Assembly: GCF_004283755.1 (NCBI RefSeq)
Contig: NZ_SHMH01000002.1
Coordinates: 583,679-647,678, forward strand
Length of the DNA: 64,000 bases
Direction: 5' to 3'
Source: Pseudoxanthomonas winnipegensis
GTDB lineage: Bacteria > Pseudomonadota > Gammaproteobacteria > Xanthomonadales > Xanthomonadaceae
This document shows positions 27,069-35,680 of the stretch, piece after piece; positions within the stretch are counted from its first letter, which is position 1, and every line of letters begins with the position of its first letter. Made by a program: the position numbers and the translations under genes. The notes under the pieces are model-generated. The model was not told the origin of the DNA and did not search any database. It saw only the letters and a list, made by a program, of their open reading frames with translations.

Positions 27069-28712
27069 ATGCACTCGATCGAAATCGTCCTGGCCATGCT
27101 GCTGGCCGTGGCCGCCAGTGGTTTCCTGGTCCGCGTCCTGCCGTTCTCGCTGCCGCTGCCGCTGGTGCAGATCGGGCTGGGCGCGGTCATTTCGATGTTC
27201 AACCACGGCGTGGAGCTGGACCCGGAGCTGTTCTTCCTGCTGTTCCTGCCGCCGCTGCTGTTCCTGGACGGCTGGCGCATCCCCAAGCAGGGGCTGTTCC
27301 GCGACCGCACGGTGATCCTGGAGCTGGCCCTGGGGCTGGTGGTGTTCACCGTGGTCGGGGCGGGCTTCCTGATCCACTGGATGATCCCGGCGATGCCGGT
27401 GGCGGTGGCCTTCGCCCTGGCGGCGATCCTCTCGCCCACCGACCCGGTGGCGCTGTCGGCGATCTCCTCGCGCGTGCCCATCCCCAAGCGCCTGATGCAC
27501 ATCCTGGAAGGCGAATCGCTGCTCAACGACGCCTCGGGCCTGGTGTGCTTCCAGTTCGCGGTGGCCGCCGCGCTGACCGGCGCCTTCTCGCTGGCCGACG
27601 CCTCGCTGACCTTCCTGTGGGTGGCGCTGGCCGGCCTGGGCTGCGGCATCGGCGTGACCTGGGCGATCAACGTGCTGCAGCGCTGGATCATGCGCCACTT
27701 CGGCGAGGAGGCCGGCTCGTCGATCCTGGTCAGCCTGCTGACCCCGTTCGCCGCCTACGTGGTGGCCGAGGCGGTCAGCGCCTCGGGCATCCTGGCGGCG
27801 GTCTCGGCCGGCATCACCATGAGCTATGTCGAGCTCTCCGGCCGCGCCGCGGCCAGCGTGCGCATCCAGCGCACGGCGGTGTGGGACATGGTGCAGTTCA
27901 CCCTCAACGGCATCGTCTTCACCCTGCTCGGCGAGCAGCTGCCGGGCATCGTGCGCAACGCCATCCGCAGTATCGACGAGACCGGCCACCTGCAGCCGTG
28001 GTGGCTGGCCATCTACGTGGCCGCCATCAGCCTGGGCCTGATCCTGCTGCGCCTGATCTGGGTGTGGGTGTCGCTGGGCCTAAACCTCCTGCGCGACCGC
28101 GCGCGCGGCGTGGAGCGGACCAGCCCCAACTGGCGGATCATCGTGGCGACCTCGCTGGCCGGCGTGCGCGGCGCCATCACCCTGGCCGGCGTGCTGACCC
28201 TGCCGCTGGCGATGGGCGACGGTTCGCCGTTCCCGGCGCGCGACCTGGCGATCTTCCTGGCCGCCGCGGTGATCCTGGTCTCGCTGCTGATCGCCTCGGT
28301 GGCGCTGCCGCCCCTGCTGAAGAACCTGCAGCTGCCCGAGGAGCAGGAAGACCAGCAGGAAGAGGACCTGGCGCGCAAGGCCGCCGCCCGCGCGGCGCTG
28401 GTGGCGGTGGAGAGCGAGCGCCAGCGGCTGGTGGCCTCGGCCGAGGCGGTCGAGGACCAGGAGCTCTACGGCGCCTGCGCCGAGCGCGTCAGCCAGCTCT
28501 ACCAGCGCCACGTCGACCGCCTGGGCGGCGAGGCCGACATCGCCCCGGCGCAGGCGCGCCGGATCGAACAGGTCGAACGACAGATGCGCCAGGCCGGCCT
28601 GCGCGCCGAGCGCGCCGAACTGTTCCGCCTGGCGCGCGAACGCAAGATCTCCGAAGAAGTCTCGCGCAAGCTCGTCCGCAACCTGGACCTGCTCGAAACC
28701 CGCCAGCGCTGA
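27069..28712 (+). CDS. Na+/H+ antiporter, CPA1 family
   Basis: Inner-membrane cation/proton antiporter of 547 residues with about 12 helices followed by a cytoplasmic domain of about 130 residues. CPA1 family motifs are PPLLFLDGWRIP, AAILSPTDPVALSAI with the ion-binding Asp-Pro, and ILEGESLLNDASGLV. The tail is acidic then Arg/Glu-rich (LPEEQEDQQEEDLARK...) and likely forms a coiled coil. Likely roles are pH and sodium homeostasis. Start ATG 27069 has a poor ribosome site. It lies 57 bases after the ABC permease and may be transcribed from the same promoter, but no functional link is evident. Confidence 0.93.
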   Translation: MHSIEIVLAMLLAVAASGFLVRVLPFSLPLPLVQIGLGAVISMFNHGVELDPELFFLLFLPPLLFLDGWRIPKQGLFRDRTVILELALGLVVFTVVGAGFLIHWMIPAMPVAVAFALAAILSPTDPVALSAISSRVPIPKRLMHILEGESLLNDASGLVCFQFAVAAALTGAFSLADASLTFLWVALAGLGCGIGVTWAINVLQRWIMRHFGEEAGSSILVSLLTPFAAYVVAEAVSASGILAAVSAGITMSYVELSGRAAASVRIQRTAVWDMVQFTLNGIVFTLLGEQLPGIVRNAIRSIDETGHLQPWWLAIYVAAISLGLILLRLIWVWVSLGLNLLRDRARGVERTSPNWRIIVATSLAGVRGAITLAGVLTLPLAMGDGSPFPARDLAIFLAAAVILVSLLIASVALPPLLKNLQLPEEQEDQQEEDLARKAAARAALVAVESERQRLVASAEAVEDQELYGACAERVSQLYQRHVDRLGGEADIAPAQARRIEQVERQMRQAGLRAERAELFRLARERKISEEVSRKLVRNLDLLETRQR

Positions 28713-28801
28713 GCCGGCGCGGCGCGCTGCGGCGCATGTTGCCGGCCGCACCGCGTCCCTGCTAGCTTCGCCTCGCCCGCGACGGGCCCAGGGGAAAGGA
28801 C

Positions 28802-30760
28802 ATGAAGCACACAGGGATGCGGCTGGCGGCCGCGTTATTGACTTGGCTGTCGATGTGGCCCGCGCTGGCGCAGGTGGATGTGGACGCGTTCCTCAAGCGC
28901 GACCGCTACGAGCAGATCAAGATTTCGCCCAGTGGCGAGTTTTATGCGGTGACCATGCCGCTGGAGGATCGGACGGGTCTGGTGATCGTCCGCCGCAGCG
29001 ATCGTAAGCCGACCGCAAAGGTGGTGGCCGGCGAGAACTCGCGCGTCGGCGGCTTCTGGTGGGTCAACGACACCCGTGTGGTCGTGGCCATGGACCGCCA
29101 GTTCGGCAGTCGCGCCCAGCCATATCCGACTGGCGAGCTGCACGCGATCAATGCAGATGGTAGCGGCGGAGCCCTGATTGCCAGTCCCTTTGCCATCGAC
29201 GTCGCCACGGGGCGCGATCCGTTCCGGTCGGACGCGAAGAACGCGGTCTTCATGTTCGGCACGGTGCCTGGCGACGATCACAAGGTGCTCGTCGCGTCGT
29301 CTCCGCTTTCGCAGAGCGACCCGGTCACGCGTGTGGAGCTCCTGGATGTCTACAACCGGCACCGGGCCGTGATCGCCACCGCGCCTGTCCGCAATGCCAG
29401 CTTCACGACCGATGCGCAGGGGCAGGTGCGTTTCGCGCAGGGTGCGGGGGCTGACAACGTCAACAAGCTCTATTACCGGGACGGTCGCGGTCAGGAGTGG
29501 AGGCTCATCGACGATGAGGCTCAGAGCCGCCTCGTCGTGCGGGCGCTTGGCTTTGCGGAGGATGGACGCACTGCCTATCTGCAGACCGAGCATCCGCAGG
29601 GTCCGGACAGCATCGTGGCCTGGAATGTGGAGACCGGCGCGCGCACGGAACTGATGCGCGACCCGGTGGTCGACCCGGATAGCCTGATCTGGTCGCCCGA
29701 CGGTCGCCGACCGATCGGCGCGCGCTTCACCCGCGAGCGGACCCTCAGCCGCTACTTCCGGGACGATGACCCGGCCGCACGCGTGCAGCGTTCACTGGAA
29801 AAGGCATTCCCGGGCGAGGCGGTGGCGGTGACCTCGGCGACCCGCGACGGCCGACGTGCGGTCGTGCGGACCTGGGGCGGCACCAACAGCGGTGATTTTT
29901 ATCTGTACGACACCGAGACCAAGCAGGCCGAAGGCATCTACAGCCTGCGGACATAGTTCGATCCTGCAAAGCTGTCGGCGTCGCGCGAGATCAGTTTTGA
30001 TGCCCGCGACGGCCTGACGCTGCATGGCTACCTGACCTTGCCGGTTTCAAGCGACGGTAAGGCGCTGCCGCTGATCGTCAACCCGCATGGCGGGCCATTC
30101 GGTCTCTACGACGGCCCGGATTTCGACGATGACAGCCAGTTGCTGGCGCAGGCGGGTTATGCGGTGCTGCGGATCAATTTCCGCGGCTCGGGGCACTACG
30201 GCCGGGCGTTCGAGCAGGCAGGCGCCCGCCAGTGGGGACGGGCGATGCAGGACGACCTCACCGACGCAACCCGTTGGGCGATCGACCAAGGCATCGCCGA
30301 TCCTTCGAAGATCTGCATCTACGGGGCGAGCTACGGCGGCTATGCGGCTTTGATGGGCGTGGCGCGGGAGCCGACCCTGTATCGCTGCGCGGTAGGCTAT
30401 GTCGGGGTCTACGACCTGCCGCGCATGATCAGCGACGACAGTGACGGTGCGGCATCCACACAGACCTGGCTCAAGGACTGGGTTGGCGACAAGGATGCCC
30501 TGGCGGAAGTCTCACCGGTGAACCTGGCCGACCGCATCAAGGTGCCGGTGTTCCTGGCGTCGGGCGGCAAGGACACGCGCGCGCCCCCGGTCCACACCGA
30601 GCGCATGGAAAAGGCGTTGAAGCGCGCCGGTGTTCCGGTCGAGACGCTGTACTACGACGATGAGGGCCACGGCTACTTCGCCGATGACCACCGGCGCGAG
30701 TATTACCGCCGGCTGCTGGCGTTCCTGGCCCCGCATCTGGGCGGGCAGCTCGCAAAGTGA
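28802..30760 (+). pseudogene. S9-family (prolyl oligopeptidase-like) peptidase interrupted by an in-frame TAG
   Basis: A reading frame of 652 codons encodes a signal peptide (MKHTGMRLAAALLTWLSMWPALAQ), a beta-propeller-like region, and a C-terminal alpha/beta hydrolase with an intact triad: S510 in YGASYGGYAAL, D591 in SGGKDTRAP and H623 in DEGHGYF. An amber codon at 29954-29956 splits it after YSLRT; the frame continues at once with FDPAKLSASREISF without any shift. CAG to TAG would be a one-base change. Codon use in the first half is less biased to GC than in neighbours. Either the gene is freshly inactivated, or the stop is read through, or it is a sequence error. GGGGAAAGGAC precedes the start. 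Downstream ATG 30038 without a clear ribosome site would give only the hydrolase domain. Confidence 0.87.
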
Positions 30761-30800
30761 CGACGACGGCGGCGCGGCAGGGCGCCGCCGCCGGCCTGGA

Positions 30801-31046
30801 TCAAGCCGCCTCGGTCTTGAAGTACGGCTCGACCTTGCCCTTGATCTTCAGCGTCATCGGCTGGCCGCGGCGATCCAGCGACTTGCCCACCTGCACGCGG
30901 ATCCAGCCCTCGGACACGCTGTACTCCTCCACGTTGTCGCGCTCGACGCCGTTGAAGCGCACGCCGACGCCGCGGTCCAGCGCGGCCTGATCGTGGAAGC
31001 GGCTGGACGGATCGACGGCCAGGCGGTCGGGAGGGGTCTCGGACAT
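30801..31046 (-). CDS. DUF3297 family protein
   Basis: An 81-residue soluble protein (MSETPPDRLAVDPSSRFHDQ...VGVRFNGVERDNVEEYSVSEGWIRVQVGKSLDRRGQPMTLKIKGKVEPYF). This is the complete DUF3297 pattern, known from many proteobacteria, including glutathione-metabolism contexts, without assigned activity. The start at 31046 is chosen from the conserved N-terminus; longer in-frame starts overlap the divergent gene. It is convergent with the S9 peptidase gene. Confidence 0.92.
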   Translation of the reverse strand: MSETPPDRLAVDPSSRFHDQAALDRGVGVRFNGVERDNVEEYSVSEGWIRVQVGKSLDRRGQPMTLKIKGKVEPYFKTEAA

Positions 31047-31152
31047 GGTGGGACGGTCACTGCGGGCAACGAGGGCGCACAGGATAATGGCCGCCCCGGC
31101 CGCGCGCATCCCGTGCGAGGGCCGGCCCCTTTCCCGCACATCGAGTTCCGCC

Positions 31153-31683
31153 ATGCCCGACAACACCGCCGACTACGAAGACGACGCCGATCGTCTGGAC
31201 CTGGACGAGGCCGACACGCCCGAGGCGCTGGCCTGGAATCTGCTGGTGCTGATCAACCCGGGCGACGAGGACACCGCCCTGCGCCAGTTCGACCTGCTGC
31301 GCGAGCGCCTGGCCGCCGGCGACGACCAGCCCTTGCCCTGGCTGCTGCGCGACATCGTGGACTGGACCTCGGGCTTCTTCGTCGGCCCGGACGACATCGA
31401 CGCCACGATGGAGGCGCTCGACGAGCTGGCCGCGCGCTACGGCCTGCCGATCGAGTGGGGCGGCGACCGCGACGACGAGGACTTCATGGAGGGGCTGGAC
31501 GTGCCGCAGCTGCTGTCCATCGCCTACGACAGCCTGCGCCCGCACGGCTACACGCTGTGGTGCTGGAACGCCGATGCCGACGGCTACGGCGGCTGGATGG
31601 CGCTGCGCCGCGACGACGAGGCCATGCGCGCGCTGAGCCAGCTGCTGGGCTTCGACCTGCGCCTGGCCAGCGAGGCCGGCTGA
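31153..31683 (+). CDS. DUF6630-like acidic protein
   Basis: A very acidic 176-residue soluble protein (MPDNTADYEDDADRLDLDEADTPEALAWNLLVLINPGDEDTALRQF...LLRDIVDWTSGFFVGPDDIDATMEALDELAARYGLPIEWGGDRDDEDF). It resembles the DUF6630 family, for which no function is known; I am moderately sure of the family. The ATG at 31153 begins the conserved region. It is divergent from the DUF3297 gene with about 107 bases between start codons. Confidence 0.8.
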   Translation: MPDNTADYEDDADRLDLDEADTPEALAWNLLVLINPGDEDTALRQFDLLRERLAAGDDQPLPWLLRDIVDWTSGFFVGPDDIDATMEALDELAARYGLPIEWGGDRDDEDFMEGLDVPQLLSIAYDSLRPHGYTLWCWNADADGYGGWMALRRDDEAMRALSQLLGFDLRLASEAG

Positions 31684-31823
31684 GCGCGGCGCACGGGAGC
31701 AAGCCGGATTTCCGCTTCGACCACTTGGGCGGGAGGCGGGCGACCTTCATCCGGGCCGCTGATCGGCCCCGCGCCGCCCGAGCACGCCCCCCCCCTGCGA
31801 AGGCCGGTGCGCGCCCGACAGCG

Positions 31824-32108
31824 CTACGGCGCCAGCCCGCGTCCCTGCGCCTTGGCCCGCGCGATCACCGCGCGCACCTGGGCGCGGTCGCGGTGGCGCG
31901 AGATCGCCACCGCGCCCAGCGCCAGGGCCAGCGCGCGGGTGTCCGCGTCGATGTCGTAGTGCGCGCCGCTGGTCTTGTCCTGGAAGCTGCGGCGCGGCAT
32001 GCCTAGCCGCGCGGCGAAGGCGTGCAGTTCGTCCAGCGAGTCGGCCATCAGGTGCGCCCAGCGGCGGCCGCGCCAGGGCCAGACCGCATCGTCCACGTAC
32101 ACGCTCAT
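31824..32108 (-). CDS. DUF4031 family protein
   Basis: A 94-residue soluble protein (MSVYVDDAVWPWRGRRWAHLMADSLDELHAFAARLGMPRRSFQDK...HYDIDADTRALALALGAVAISRH). The DDAxWPWRGRxWxHLxAD signature and the paired H-Y-D and LGA segments are those of DUF4031. Function is unknown. The start at 32108 matches the family N-terminus. It is divergent from the EF-hand gene at 32210. Confidence 0.93.
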   Translation of the reverse strand: MSVYVDDAVWPWRGRRWAHLMADSLDELHAFAARLGMPRRSFQDKTSGAHYDIDADTRALALALGAVAISRHRDRAQVRAVIARAKAQGRGLAP

Positions 32109-32209
32109 GGGCACAGCATAGCCGGGCGTGGGAATCGCCGGCGCCGGCTTGGCTGCGGCGGCGCGCGGCATGGCAGGATGGCGCCCTCGTCCCGCCTGGC
32201 GCGCCCGCG

Positions 32210-32614
32210 ATGCCCCGTCTCCGTCCCGAACCGCTGCTCGGCCTGGTCCTGCTGGGCCTGGCCGCGCCCGTGCTGGCGCAGGTCTCGCAGGCGCGTTTCG
32301 ATCAGCTCGATGCCGACCACGACGGGGTGGTGAACCTGGCCGAATACGACGCCGGCGCCCGCGCCTCCTTCGCCGCCCTGGACCTGGACCACGACGGCTT
32401 CATCACCCTGGACGAGATGCGCGCCTCGATCGACCCCAACACCGGCGGCATCGGCCGCGAAGGCACGGCCCGCGCGCGGATCGAGGCGATGGACAAGAAC
32501 TACGACAAGCTGATCAGCGAGGCCGAGTTCGTTGATTACGCCGAACAGGCCATGGCCCAGTACGACCGCGACGGCGACGGGCGCCTGACGCGGTGGGACT
32601 TCAGCTGGCGCTGA
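32210..32614 (+). CDS. Secreted EF-hand calcium-binding protein
   Basis: A 134-residue protein with a signal peptide (LLGLVLLGLAAPVLAQ) and four EF-hand loops: DADHDGVVNLAEY, DLDHDGFITLDEM, DKNYDKLISEAEF and DRDGDGRLTRWDF. The first, second and fourth are canonical; the third lacks the central Gly. It is therefore expected to bind Ca2+ in the periplasm or outside the cell. A second protein of the same architecture is encoded at 46614. No partner is evident from neighbours; it is convergent with msrB. Confidence 0.9.
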   Translation: MPRLRPEPLLGLVLLGLAAPVLAQVSQARFDQLDADHDGVVNLAEYDAGARASFAALDLDHDGFITLDEMRASIDPNTGGIGREGTARARIEAMDKNYDKLISEAEFVDYAEQAMAQYDRDGDGRLTRWDFSWR

Positions 32615-32624
32615 CGCGCCGCGC

Positions 32625-33098
32625 TCAGGCGGCCTGCGCCAGCTGCGCCTCGGCGCCGCCGCGATGCAGCGGGTCGGGCAGCGGCTGACCGGCCTCGGTG
32701 AAGGCCAGCGAGACCGAATTGAGGCAGTGGCGCTCGTAGGTCGGCGGCGGCCCGTCGGGGAAGACATGGCCCAGGTGGCTGCCGCAGCGCGCGCAGGTGA
32801 TCTCGGTGCGGATCATCCCGTAGCTGGTGTCGCGGATGGTCTTGACGTGGGCCGGATCGAACGGCTTGAAGAAGCTGGGCCAGCCGGTGCCGGAGTCGAA
32901 CTTGGCGCTGGAGGCGAACAGCGGCAGCCCGCACAGCCGGCAGGTGTAGACGCCCTCGAGCTTGTTGTCCAGGAAGGCGCCGCAGAACGGCGCCTCGGTG
33001 CCGTGCTGGAGCAGGACGTGGCGCTCCTCCTCGCTCAGCCCGGCGATCAGTTCGGCGCGCTGAAGGGTGTCGGGGGGCGTCAGGTCGAAGTCGGACAT
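32625..33098 (-). CDS. msrB: Peptide-methionine (R)-S-oxide reductase
   Basis: Cytosolic repair enzyme of 157 residues reducing the R epimer of methionine sulfoxide in proteins. The two CxxC zinc motifs are CRLCG and CARCG (ITCARCGSHLGHVFPDG), and the catalytic cysteine lies in ERHCLNSVSL. SSAKFDSGTGWPSFFKP is the family active-site segment. Length and order are typical for MsrB; no MsrA domain is fused. It ends 10 bases from the convergent EF-hand gene. Confidence 0.97.
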   Translation of the reverse strand: MSDFDLTPPDTLQRAELIAGLSEEERHVLLQHGTEAPFCGAFLDNKLEGVYTCRLCGLPLFASSAKFDSGTGWPSFFKPFDPAHVKTIRDTSYGMIRTEITCARCGSHLGHVFPDGPPPTYERHCLNSVSLAFTEAGQPLPDPLHRGGAEAQLAQAA

Positions 33099-33185
33099 GG
33101 CGGGGCCTGCGGTCTCAAGGAGAAGACTGGAAGATGGCGGCGGTGCGTGCAGGGTTCAACTGTACCTGCCCACGCGCCGCGGCCT

Positions 33186-33752
33186 TCACGGCGCGCCGGC
33201 CGCGCGCGTGTCCGGGCCCAGCTCGCGTCGCGTCCACTGGTCGATCAGGCGCTTCTCGTAACGCAGCGGATCGCTGTCCATCGGCCGGGCGCCCATCAGA
33301 TACGACAGGTCCACCAGCTTGGCCTGGCCCTGGTCGACGACCTTGCCGCTGGCGTCGTGCAGGGTGTAGTCGAAGCTCAGGCGCGGCGGATAGATGTCCT
33401 TGAGGAAGCGGATGTGATCGGCCGACGGCCCGTGCCAGGGCTCGTACTCGCCGGCGCGATGGATGTCGGTGATGCGCACATCCAGCGTCTGCCCGGGCGG
33501 CAGCTGCTTGGCGGCGGCCTGGCGCAGATAGCCGGCCAGGTCGGTGACCCAGGTGCCGCGCTGGGCTTCCCAGCGGTTGGGGCTGTTGCGGATGTCGGTG
33601 AACTGCGCCGGATCGGTCCAGGACACCGACACCGGTCCCTGCGCGGGCAGGGCGCGGGGCAGGTTCGGGTCGGTGACGTTGGACTGCGCGGCCAGCGCCG
33701 GCAGGCTGAGGGCGGCCAGCAGCACGCTGGCGAAGAGGGCAGAGCGCTTCAT
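33186..33752 (-). CDS. DUF3016 family exported protein
   Basis: A 188-residue protein with a signal peptide (MKRSALFASVLLAALSLPALAAQ) and the DUF3016 domain (VSVSWTDPAQFTDIRNSPNRWEAQRG...LDVRITDIHRAGEYEPW...DIYPPRLSFDYTLHDASGKVVDQGQAKLVDLSYL). Such proteins are periplasmic and of unknown role. GGCGGGAGTTCCGTC precedes ATG 33752. It is probably monocistronic, with msrB downstream on the same strand after 87 bases. Confidence 0.92.
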   Translation of the reverse strand: MKRSALFASVLLAALSLPALAAQSNVTDPNLPRALPAQGPVSVSWTDPAQFTDIRNSPNRWEAQRGTWVTDLAGYLRQAAAKQLPPGQTLDVRITDIHRAGEYEPWHGPSADHIRFLKDIYPPRLSFDYTLHDASGKVVDQGQAKLVDLSYLMGARPMDSDPLRYEKRLIDQWTRRELGPDTRAAGAP

Positions 33753-34214
33753 GACGGAACTCCCGCCTTGGGGGATGCGCCGATGCTACGCCCGTGCCCC
33801 TGAAGTTGCGCCGGCCGCCGGGGCTTGCGCGCGCCGCGTTTGGCCGGCGTTATGCCGCGCCTTCCGCACTTGGGTGGGAGCAACTGTCTCCCAGATCGAG
33901 TCGCAGCCTCCTTGTAGAGCGTAGCTTGTGGCAATCCCCTCTTGGGGACTCCGCTGCTCTTCGTTCGGTTTGCGGAAAAGGCCCCAGCGGAGTCCCCAAG
34001 AGGGGATTGCCACAAGCTACGCTCTACGGGTGGGACCCTTGTGGCCATTTTTGCCAATGGCGGCGATGTGGCGTTCCCGAAATTTCGGGGCTTCCACCGG
34101 TGGAGCCCCATCGCCGCCATGGCGGCTCTCACCAGGCACCAAAGGGAAGACTGCGGCTTGGACTAGACTCGGCGCCTTGCATCGATGTCATTCGCCTGCG
34201 CACGGGAGCCTGCC
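33753..34214. other. 462-base gene-free region carrying long inverted repeats
   Basis: The region contains no credible coding sequence. It holds a perfect 43-base inverted repeat (33914-34027) and a second, smaller stem formed by ATGGCGGCGATG (34057-34068) and CATCGCCGCCAT (34109-34120) with a palindromic CCGAAATTTCGG in its loop. Confidence 0.7.
33914..34027 (+). repeat. 43-base perfect inverted repeat, copy 1
   Basis: The left arm 33914-33956 begins GTAGAGCGTAGCTTGTGGCA and is perfectly complementary to the right arm 33985-34027, with a 28-base loop. A related element in inverted orientation lies at 44011-44107; the loops share CTCTTCGTTCGGTT. The structure suggests a non-autonomous mobile repeat or a large REP-type element. 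Confidence 0.85.
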
Positions 34215-34622
34215 ATGCATCACGCCACCGGGACCTTCGAGGTCAAGCTGCAGCCCCAGGGCGGGATCGGCCCGGAGGCGGACGATGGCAACAGCCTCTC
34301 GCGCCTGTCGCTGGACAAGCGCTTCAGCGGCGACCTGGTCGGCACCGGCGTCGGCGAGATGCTGGCCGCGCGCGCCGCGGTGCCGACATCGGCCTCGTAC
34401 GTGGCCATCGAGCGGGTCACCGGCACGCTGGAGGGCAGGACCGGCAGCTTCGTGCTGGTGCATCGCGGCGTGATGCAGGGCGAGCGCCAGCAGTTGGAGG
34501 TGCAGGTCTCGCCCGGATCGGGCACCGGCGCGCTGGCTGGCATCACCGGCACGCTGGCCATCCGCATCGAGCACGGCCAGCACTTCTACGACCTGAGTTA
34601 CGCGCTGCCCGACGCGGACTGA
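34215..34622 (+). CDS. DUF3224 family protein
   Basis: A 135-residue protein with the DUF3224 fold (MHHATGTFEVKLQPQ...LSLDKRFSGDLVGTGVGEMLAAR...SASYVAIERVTGTLEGRTGSFVLVHRGVM...GTGALAGITGTLAIRIEHGQHFYDLSYAL), an allene-oxide-cyclase-like beta barrel of unknown function. CACGGGAGCCTGCC precedes the ATG. It lies between the inverted-repeat region and ku. Confidence 0.94.
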   Translation: MHHATGTFEVKLQPQGGIGPEADDGNSLSRLSLDKRFSGDLVGTGVGEMLAARAAVPTSASYVAIERVTGTLEGRTGSFVLVHRGVMQGERQQLEVQVSPGSGTGALAGITGTLAIRIEHGQHFYDLSYALPDAD

Positions 34623-34710
34623 GCCGCCGCCGGCCCGTCACGATCCATCCACGGGCGCAGTTCGCACACTCGGGGGCCTTGCGGCGCCTGCCGCGTGCGA
34701 AGGACCCGTC

Positions 34711-35670
34711 ATGGCCCGACCGATCTGGAGCGGCACCCTGACCTTCGGCCTGCTCAATGTGCCGGTCTCGCTGATGTCCGGCGAGCGCAAGGTCGATCTG
34801 CACTTCCGCATGCTCGATTCGCGCGACAAGTCGCCGATCCGCTTCGAGCGCGTCAATGCCGAGACCGGCGAGGAAGTGCCGTGGAAGGACATCGTCAAGG
34901 CCTTCGAATACGATAAGGGCAACTACGTCGTGGTCGAGCAGGAGGACATCAAGTCCGCCGCGCCGGAGGGCCATGAGTCGGTCGAGGTGGAGACTTTCGT
35001 CGACGCGTCCGAGATCGACGTGCGCTATTACGAGAAGCCCTACATCCTGGTGCCCGGCAAGAAGGCCGAGAAGGGCTATGTGCTGCTGCGCGAGACCCTG
35101 CGCGACACCGGCCAGGCCGGCATCGCGCGGGTGGTGATCCGCACCCGCCAGTACCTGTGCGCGGTGCTGCCGCAGGGCGACGCGCTGGTGCTGATGCTGC
35201 TGCGCTATCCGCAGGAGCTGGTCGCCCCGGACGACTACAAGCTGCCCAGCGGCAACGCCGGGGACTACCGCGTCTCGCCCAAGGAAATGGAGATGGCGCG
35301 CAAGCTGATCCAGTCCATGAGCGGGGAGTGGAAACCGGACGAGTACCACGACGAGTTCCGCGAGCGCCTGCAGGCCATCATCGCCGAGCGCATCCAGGCC
35401 AAGGGCGCCACCGCGAAGGTCGATGAGCCGGCGCAGCACGAGCGCGAGGGCGATGCCACCAACGTGGTCGACTTCATGGCCCTGCTGCAGAAGTCGCTGG
35501 GCGAGAACAAGCGCACGCCGGCCAAGAAGACCGCCACCGACCAGGTCGCCAAGCGCCCGGCCAAGGCCACCAAGGCGGTGAAGAAGGCGGCCAAGAAGAC
35601 CGCCAAGAAGGCTCCCGCCAAGTCGGCCAAGAAGCCGGCGAAGAAGGCACCGCTGCGCAAGGCGGGCTAG
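34711..35670 (+). CDS. ku: Non-homologous end joining protein Ku
   Basis: A 319-residue Ku homologue that binds DNA ends as a homodimer and recruits LigD. The Ku core begins MARPIWSGTLTFGLLNVPVS and includes ETFVDASEIDVRYYEKPYILVPGKKAEKGYVLLRE. After residue about 260 there is a Lys/Ala-rich tail (repeats of AKKxxKKAP) that in other bacteria contributes DNA binding and sliding. GAAGGACCCGTC precedes the ATG. The ligD gene starts 11 bases after its stop, so the two form an operon. Confidence 0.97.
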   Translation: MARPIWSGTLTFGLLNVPVSLMSGERKVDLHFRMLDSRDKSPIRFERVNAETGEEVPWKDIVKAFEYDKGNYVVVEQEDIKSAAPEGHESVEVETFVDASEIDVRYYEKPYILVPGKKAEKGYVLLRETLRDTGQAGIARVVIRTRQYLCAVLPQGDALVLMLLRYPQELVAPDDYKLPSGNAGDYRVSPKEMEMARKLIQSMSGEWKPDEYHDEFRERLQAIIAERIQAKGATAKVDEPAQHEREGDATNVVDFMALLQKSLGENKRTPAKKTATDQVAKRPAKATKAVKKAAKKTAKKAPAKSAKKPAKKAPLRKAG

Positions 35671-35680
35671 GTGATCTGAC

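Noticed and set aside
33900..34030. CRISPR-like or riboswitch structure at the 43-base inverted repeat
   Set aside because: There is a single palindrome and not a regular repeat-spacer array, and it is more than 180 bases upstream of the next start codon with no known riboswitch core.
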